Position numbers and translations under genes: made by a program
Shown: piece after piece, positions 60,385-64,000 of the stretch
Position numbering within the stretch: the first letter of the stretch is position 1
Layout of the letters: each line of letters opens with the position of its first letter
Source of the DNA: Sphingomonas sp. PP-CE-1G-424
GTDB lineage: Bacteria; Pseudomonadota; Alphaproteobacteria; Sphingomonadales; Sphingomonadaceae
Direction of reading: 5' to 3'
NCBI RefSeq assembly: GCF_004341085.1
Contig: NZ_SLXW01000002.1
Span: 496,001 to 560,000, forward strand
DNA length: 64,000 nt
The notes under the pieces: model-generated
Told to the model about the DNA's origin: nothing
Seen by the model: the letters and a program-made list of their open reading frames with translations, nothing else
Database searches by the model: none

Positions 60385-61701
60385 ATGTCGACCCTTATCG
60401 TTCCACTGCTTCTCGCAGCCGCCGCCCCGCTCGCGCCCCCACCTGCGACCCAATCCCCGACCTCGGCGAAGCCCTCTGCGACCCGATTGAAGGCGGACGT
60501 CGCAACGATGGTCGATTTCGGCACACGCCATACAGCGTCGATAACGACCGACCCCAAACGCGGTATCGGCGCCGCCCGGACCTGGGCAGCGCGCCGCTTT
60601 ACGGAGATCGGTGCATCGTGCGGCGGGTGCATCACGGTCGACCGGATTTCGCGACGTTTCACCGGTCCGCGGGCACCGACCGGCGTGGTGGTAGAAGACG
60701 TCCTGGGGATCCAGAAGGGCCGCGATCCGAACCGGGTGGTGATCGTCGGCGCACATATCGACAGCCGCGTGACCGATGTCATGAATGCGACCTCCGATGC
60801 GCCGGGCGCGAACGACAATGCCTCGGGCGTGGCGCTGGTCCTCGAGGCTGCGCGGTTGCTGTCGCAACGTCAGTTCGACGCGACGATCGTCTACGCGGTG
60901 TTCTCGGGCGAAGAACAGGGCTTGTGGGGCGCCGAACTGCTCGCCGATACGGCGAAGGCGCGCGGCTGGCAGGTCTCGGCGATGCTCAACAACGACATCG
61001 TCGGCAACACGGTCGGTCAGGGCGGCATCCGGGTCGCGGACAAGGTGCGCGTGTTTTCGGAAGGCATTCGCGCATCGGAAGACATGGTTGCGCAACAGGG
61101 ACGGCGTGCGGAGGGCGGCGAGGACGATGGCCCGAGTCGCGCGCTGGCCAAGGCGATCGATGGGATCGCCGGCGGCATTCCGGGCGGGCTCGACGTGATG
61201 ATCGATCGGCGGCCGGATCGGTTCGGTCGCGGTGGCGATCACGAACCGTTTCTTAAGCTCGGCTATCCCGCGGTACGGTTCTCGGTCGCGGCCGAGAACT
61301 GGGATCGCCAGCATCAGGATCTGCGCACCGAAAAAGGTGTCGTCTATGGCGACACGATCGAGGGCATGGACTTTCCGTATCTGGCCAAGGTGACGGCGAT
61401 CAACGTGGCGACGATCGCGCAGATTGCCGCCGCGCCGGCGGCGCCTGAAGACGTATCGATCGCGGGTGCCTTGTCGCGCGATACGACGGTCAAATGGACT
61501 GCCGTGCCGGGCGCCGCACGCTACCGCGTCCGGTGGCGCCGCAACGACGCGCAGGGCTGGACGGACGTCCGCGACGTGACGGGTACGCAGGCGGTGCTGG
61601 TCCAAGTGCCGGTCGACGACACGTTCGTCGGCGTGTCGGCGCTATCGGCGGATGGCGCCGAGAGCCTGGTCAGTTTCGGTGGGCGTGAGCGCCGGCGATA
61701 G
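60385..61701 (+). CDS. Secreted M28-family metallopeptidase with C-terminal FN3-like domain
   Basis: This 438-residue exported aminopeptidase-like protein has a signal peptide (MSTLIVPLLLAAAAPLAPPP). The M28 zinc domain has metal ligands in VVIVGAHIDSRV, SDAPGANDNASGVALVLEAA, VFSGEEQGLWGAELL and the downstream Asp in MLNNDIVGN, with the final His in GRGGDHEPF. A fibronectin-like module follows from about residue 355 (DTTVKWTAVPGAARYRVRWR and the rest). It starts at ATG 60385. It is divergent from the PAS regulator. Confidence 0.92.
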   Translation: MSTLIVPLLLAAAAPLAPPPATQSPTSAKPSATRLKADVATMVDFGTRHTASITTDPKRGIGAARTWAARRFTEIGASCGGCITVDRISRRFTGPRAPTGVVVEDVLGIQKGRDPNRVVIVGAHIDSRVTDVMNATSDAPGANDNASGVALVLEAARLLSQRQFDATIVYAVFSGEEQGLWGAELLADTAKARGWQVSAMLNNDIVGNTVGQGGIRVADKVRVFSEGIRASEDMVAQQGRRAEGGEDDGPSRALAKAIDGIAGGIPGGLDVMIDRRPDRFGRGGDHEPFLKLGYPAVRFSVAAENWDRQHQDLRTEKGVVYGDTIEGMDFPYLAKVTAINVATIAQIAAAPAAPEDVSIAGALSRDTTVKWTAVPGAARYRVRWRRNDAQGWTDVRDVTGTQAVLVQVPVDDTFVGVSALSADGAESLVSFGGRERRR

Positions 61702-61757
61702 TCGCGGCTGGAGATTACGGTCGGTATCGGGGTTGGCAGTCGATGGCGGCTGTCGGA

Positions 61758-64000
61758 TCAGGCGGCCGCCGACTTTTGCCAACCGCGGTTGGCCAGCGCG
61801 CGGGCTTCCTCGACCGGAAGCGGGCGACCGAAATAATAGCCCTGAACCTTGGTGCAGCCGAATTGCCGGACCATCCGATGTTCGGCCTCGGTCTCGACGC
61901 CCTCGGCGGTGGTCGCCATGCCGAGGCTCTCGGCCAGCGCGACGACCGCACGGATGATCGCGATCGCCTCGCGCATCCCCTTGGCCGCGTCCTGGACGAA
62001 GCTGCGATCGATCTTGATCGAAGAGAACCGGGTCCGGCTGAGATAGCCGAGCGACGAATAGCCGGTCCCGAAATCGTCGAGGCTGAGCCGCACGCCGAGA
62101 TCGAGGACGCGCTCGAGGACCTTGGCGACGCCCAGCCCTTCATGCATGAACACGCTCTCGGTCACTTCGAGCTCGAGCCGTTCGGCGGACAGGCCGGAGC
62201 TGGCGAGCGCGCCGGTGACGGTCGTCACGAACCCGGGGTTCTGCAGCTGGTCGGGCGATACGTTGACCGCGATCCGGATCACCGATGGCCAGCGCGCAGC
62301 TTCCTCGCACGCGGTGCGCAATACCCAGGCGCCGATGTTGGCGATCAGCCGGGTTTCCTCGGCAAGCGGGATGAACTTGTCGGGCGACACGATGCCGAAT
62401 TCCGGGCTGTTCCAGCGCAGCAACGCCTCGAAACCCAGTAGGACGCCGGTTTCGGCGTCGACGACGGGCTGGTAGACGAGATGCATCTCGCCATTCTCGA
62501 CCGCGGTGCGCAGCGCGATCTCGAGGACGCGGCGCTCTTCGGCCTGAACGTGAAGCGCCGGTTCGTAGCTGCGGTAGACGCCGCGACCGGCATCCTTGGC
62601 GCGGTACAAGGCGAGATCGGCCGAACGGATGAGCATTTCCGCGGTCCGGCCATCGCGCGGACCGACCGCGAGACCGATGCTCGCGCCGATGTAGAGCGTG
62701 TGCGCATCCATTTCATAGGGGAGCGACAGCGAGTTGATGATCCGCTGGGCGAGCGATTCGAGCGCGACCTGATCGCTGGCGTCGCGGACGATGACCGCGA
62801 ACTCGTCGCCGCCGAGCCGGCCGCACAGTTCGTTGTCGGTCATCAACTGGCTCAGCCGTTCGGAGACGCGGCTCAGCAAGCGATCGCCGAACGGATGGCC
62901 AAGCGTGTCGTTGACCGCCTTGAACCGGTCGAGGTCGAGCATCATGAACGCGTACCGGCCACCCCACTGGCCGGCCTCGCCGATCGTCCGGATCAGTGTT
63001 TCGTTGACCATCAGCCGGTTGGGCAGCCCGGTGAGCGTGTCGAAGCGCGCCATCCGGTTGATCTTGTCGACCGACTTGCGCTGTTCGGTAATATCGGAGC
63101 CGACCCCGCGGAACCCGCTGAACACGCCGCGGTCGTCGAACCGCGGCGAGGCAGCGATCTCCCACCAGCGGTCTTCGCCCTTGATCTGCACGGGCAGGCG
63201 CAGGTCGCGAAAACTCTCGCGTTTCTTCACCTTGTCGGCGAGCGTGCGCAATCCGGTGGCAAAATCACCGGTCTCCCAGGTCGGCCCGGCGAGCAGCTGG
63301 AGCAACGGCATGCCGTCGATGCTGGCTGGATCGAGGCCCGCCGCGAACGCGAAACGTGGCGAGGCGCGGACGATGCGGCGTGCGGCATCGGTCTCCCACA
63401 GCCAGTCGGCGCCGGTCTCCTCGAACTCGCGCAGCAGCAGGCTGACGGTCTCGTCGCGCTCGTCGAGCGCCATCTCGCTGGCGTGGAGCAGCATCAGCGT
63501 CCGCGCGCGGCTGACGCAGACCAGCATCAGCAACAGGGTGAAGACGAACACGCCGACCGAGGCCGCGATCGTGCCTGCCATCGCTAGCTGGAGCGTGACA
63601 GCACTGCCAAGATATCCGAGGAAGACCAAGGTTCCGAGCGTCAGCGGCGCCATCGCGAACGCCGCGCCGGTCATTAGTGCGCACAGGGTCAGCCCCAGAC
63701 CCGCGGTCGTCCCGGACGGCGCATGGGTACAGAACAGCACGGGTACGGTCGACCATGCCAGCGCCAGCAGCAAGCCTTCCCAGCCGGTGTTGCGGACATC
63801 GCGCAGCGCGATGTGGCTATCGCCAAGTTGTGGCGCCCTGAGGCGCCGGGCCGCGATGCCGACGACGACGAGCAGCAGCACGCCGAGCCAGCTGGCGATC
63901 TGCCATTGCGGCGACGTGTCGTCGACCAGCAGCGCCGTGGCCGTCGCGGCGATACCGTTCGCCGCGAGCATCACCAGCGCCATCCTGCGCCCGCCGTGCA
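61758..64000 (-). CDS. PAS-GGDEF-EAL cyclic-di-GMP protein, possibly incomplete at the 5' end
   Basis: At least 741 residues: N-terminal membrane helices (about four to five segments to residue ~158), then a PAS domain (~180-300, with DWLWETDAARRIVRASPRFA). A GGDEF diguanylate-cyclase domain follows (LDLDRFKAVNDTLGHPFGDR; GGDEF at 391-395). The EAL phosphodiesterase domain has EALLRW at 519-524 and DDFGTGYSSLGYL. Both catalytic signatures are intact, so synthesis and breakdown of c-di-GMP are both possible. The first ATG is at 63983 but the frame is still open to the window edge, so the true start may be outside. Confidence 0.94.
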   Translation of the reverse strand, partial: HGGRRMALVMLAANGIAATATALLVDDTSPQWQIASWLGVLLLVVVGIAARRLRAPQLGDSHIALRDVRNTGWEGLLLALAWSTVPVLFCTHAPSGTTAGLGLTLCALMTGAAFAMAPLTLGTLVFLGYLGSAVTLQLAMAGTIAASVGVFVFTLLLMLVCVSRARTLMLLHASEMALDERDETVSLLLREFEETGADWLWETDAARRIVRASPRFAFAAGLDPASIDGMPLLQLLAGPTWETGDFATGLRTLADKVKKRESFRDLRLPVQIKGEDRWWEIAASPRFDDRGVFSGFRGVGSDITEQRKSVDKINRMARFDTLTGLPNRLMVNETLIRTIGEAGQWGGRYAFMMLDLDRFKAVNDTLGHPFGDRLLSRVSERLSQLMTDNELCGRLGGDEFAVIVRDASDQVALESLAQRIINSLSLPYEMDAHTLYIGASIGLAVGPRDGRTAEMLIRSADLALYRAKDAGRGVYRSYEPALHVQAEERRVLEIALRTAVENGEMHLVYQPVVDAETGVLLGFEALLRWNSPEFGIVSPDKFIPLAEETRLIANIGAWVLRTACEEAARWPSVIRIAVNVSPDQLQNPGFVTTVTGALASSGLSAERLELEVTESVFMHEGLGVAKVLERVLDLGVRLSLDDFGTGYSSLGYLSRTRFSSIKIDRSFVQDAAKGMREAIAIIRAVVALAESLGMATTAEGVETEAEHRMVRQFGCTKVQGYYFGRPLPVEEARALANRGWQKSAAA

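Overview
This window is a piece of an ordinary, GC-rich alphaproteobacterial chromosome, most likely a Sphingomonas-type sphingomonad. The evidence is the gene set: a split glycine decarboxylase (gcvPA/gcvPB), an AroA resembling the CP4 enzyme of Agrobacterium, a FYDLN_acid/TIGR02300 protein, a DUF2794 protein, an archaeal-style ProS, and many palindromic intergenic repeats. No phage, insertion sequence, CRISPR array or defence island was seen. These identifications come from reading the sequence, not from database searches.

Layout. 1-7.2 kb: the 3' end of glmS, then a tandem glycine riboswitch controlling gcvT-gcvH-gcvPA-gcvPB (glycine cleavage), then a CcdC-like membrane protein. 7.4-12.9 kb: an EamA exporter, proS, a VOC protein, a PA0069-type radical SAM protein and an outer-membrane beta-barrel protein. 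12.9-18.8 kb (mostly minus strand): aroA-cmk, then rpsA, ihfB and a tRNA-Leu(UAA) split by a group I intron, with a SemiSWEET gene on the opposite strand in between; then a FYDLN_acid gene and tRNA-Ala(GGC). 19-25 kb: a GDSL autotransporter, a phosphate unit (Nudix-DUF47, pit) and an LplT-like transporter. 25-30.3 kb: pgsA, moaD-moaE, two fasciclin proteins, and oxyR divergent from ahpC-ahpD. 30.4-39.9 kb: a TauE/SafE exporter, cysE, a DUF2794 gene, divergent pncB/pncA (NAD salvage), a GH130 enzyme, an EF-hand lipoprotein and a two-component system. 40-48.6 kb: rpoB-rpoC. 49-55.1 kb: a hemerythrin-like protein, an M15 peptidase, an RluA-type synthase, arfB, an fRMsr-type GAF protein, an RcnB-like protein and a polytopic membrane protein. 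55.5-64 kb: pyruvate dehydrogenase E2 with a small membrane protein, a thioesterase and lpd; then a universal stress protein, a PAS regulator, an M28 peptidase and a PAS-GGDEF-EAL protein that reaches the window edge.

The most distinctive content is RNA-level and repeat-level rather than a new protein system. The first item is the self-splicing-type intron in tRNA-Leu(UAA), whose core closely resembles the Azoarcus tRNA-Ile intron. The second is a set of at least seven families of long palindromic elements. One copy has been captured in frame inside gcvPB, one appears to supply the Shine-Dalgarno sequence of gcvPA, and one, carrying a second nested hairpin, separates rpoB from rpoC. An in-frame Nudix-DUF47 reading frame next to the phosphate transporter is also unusual.
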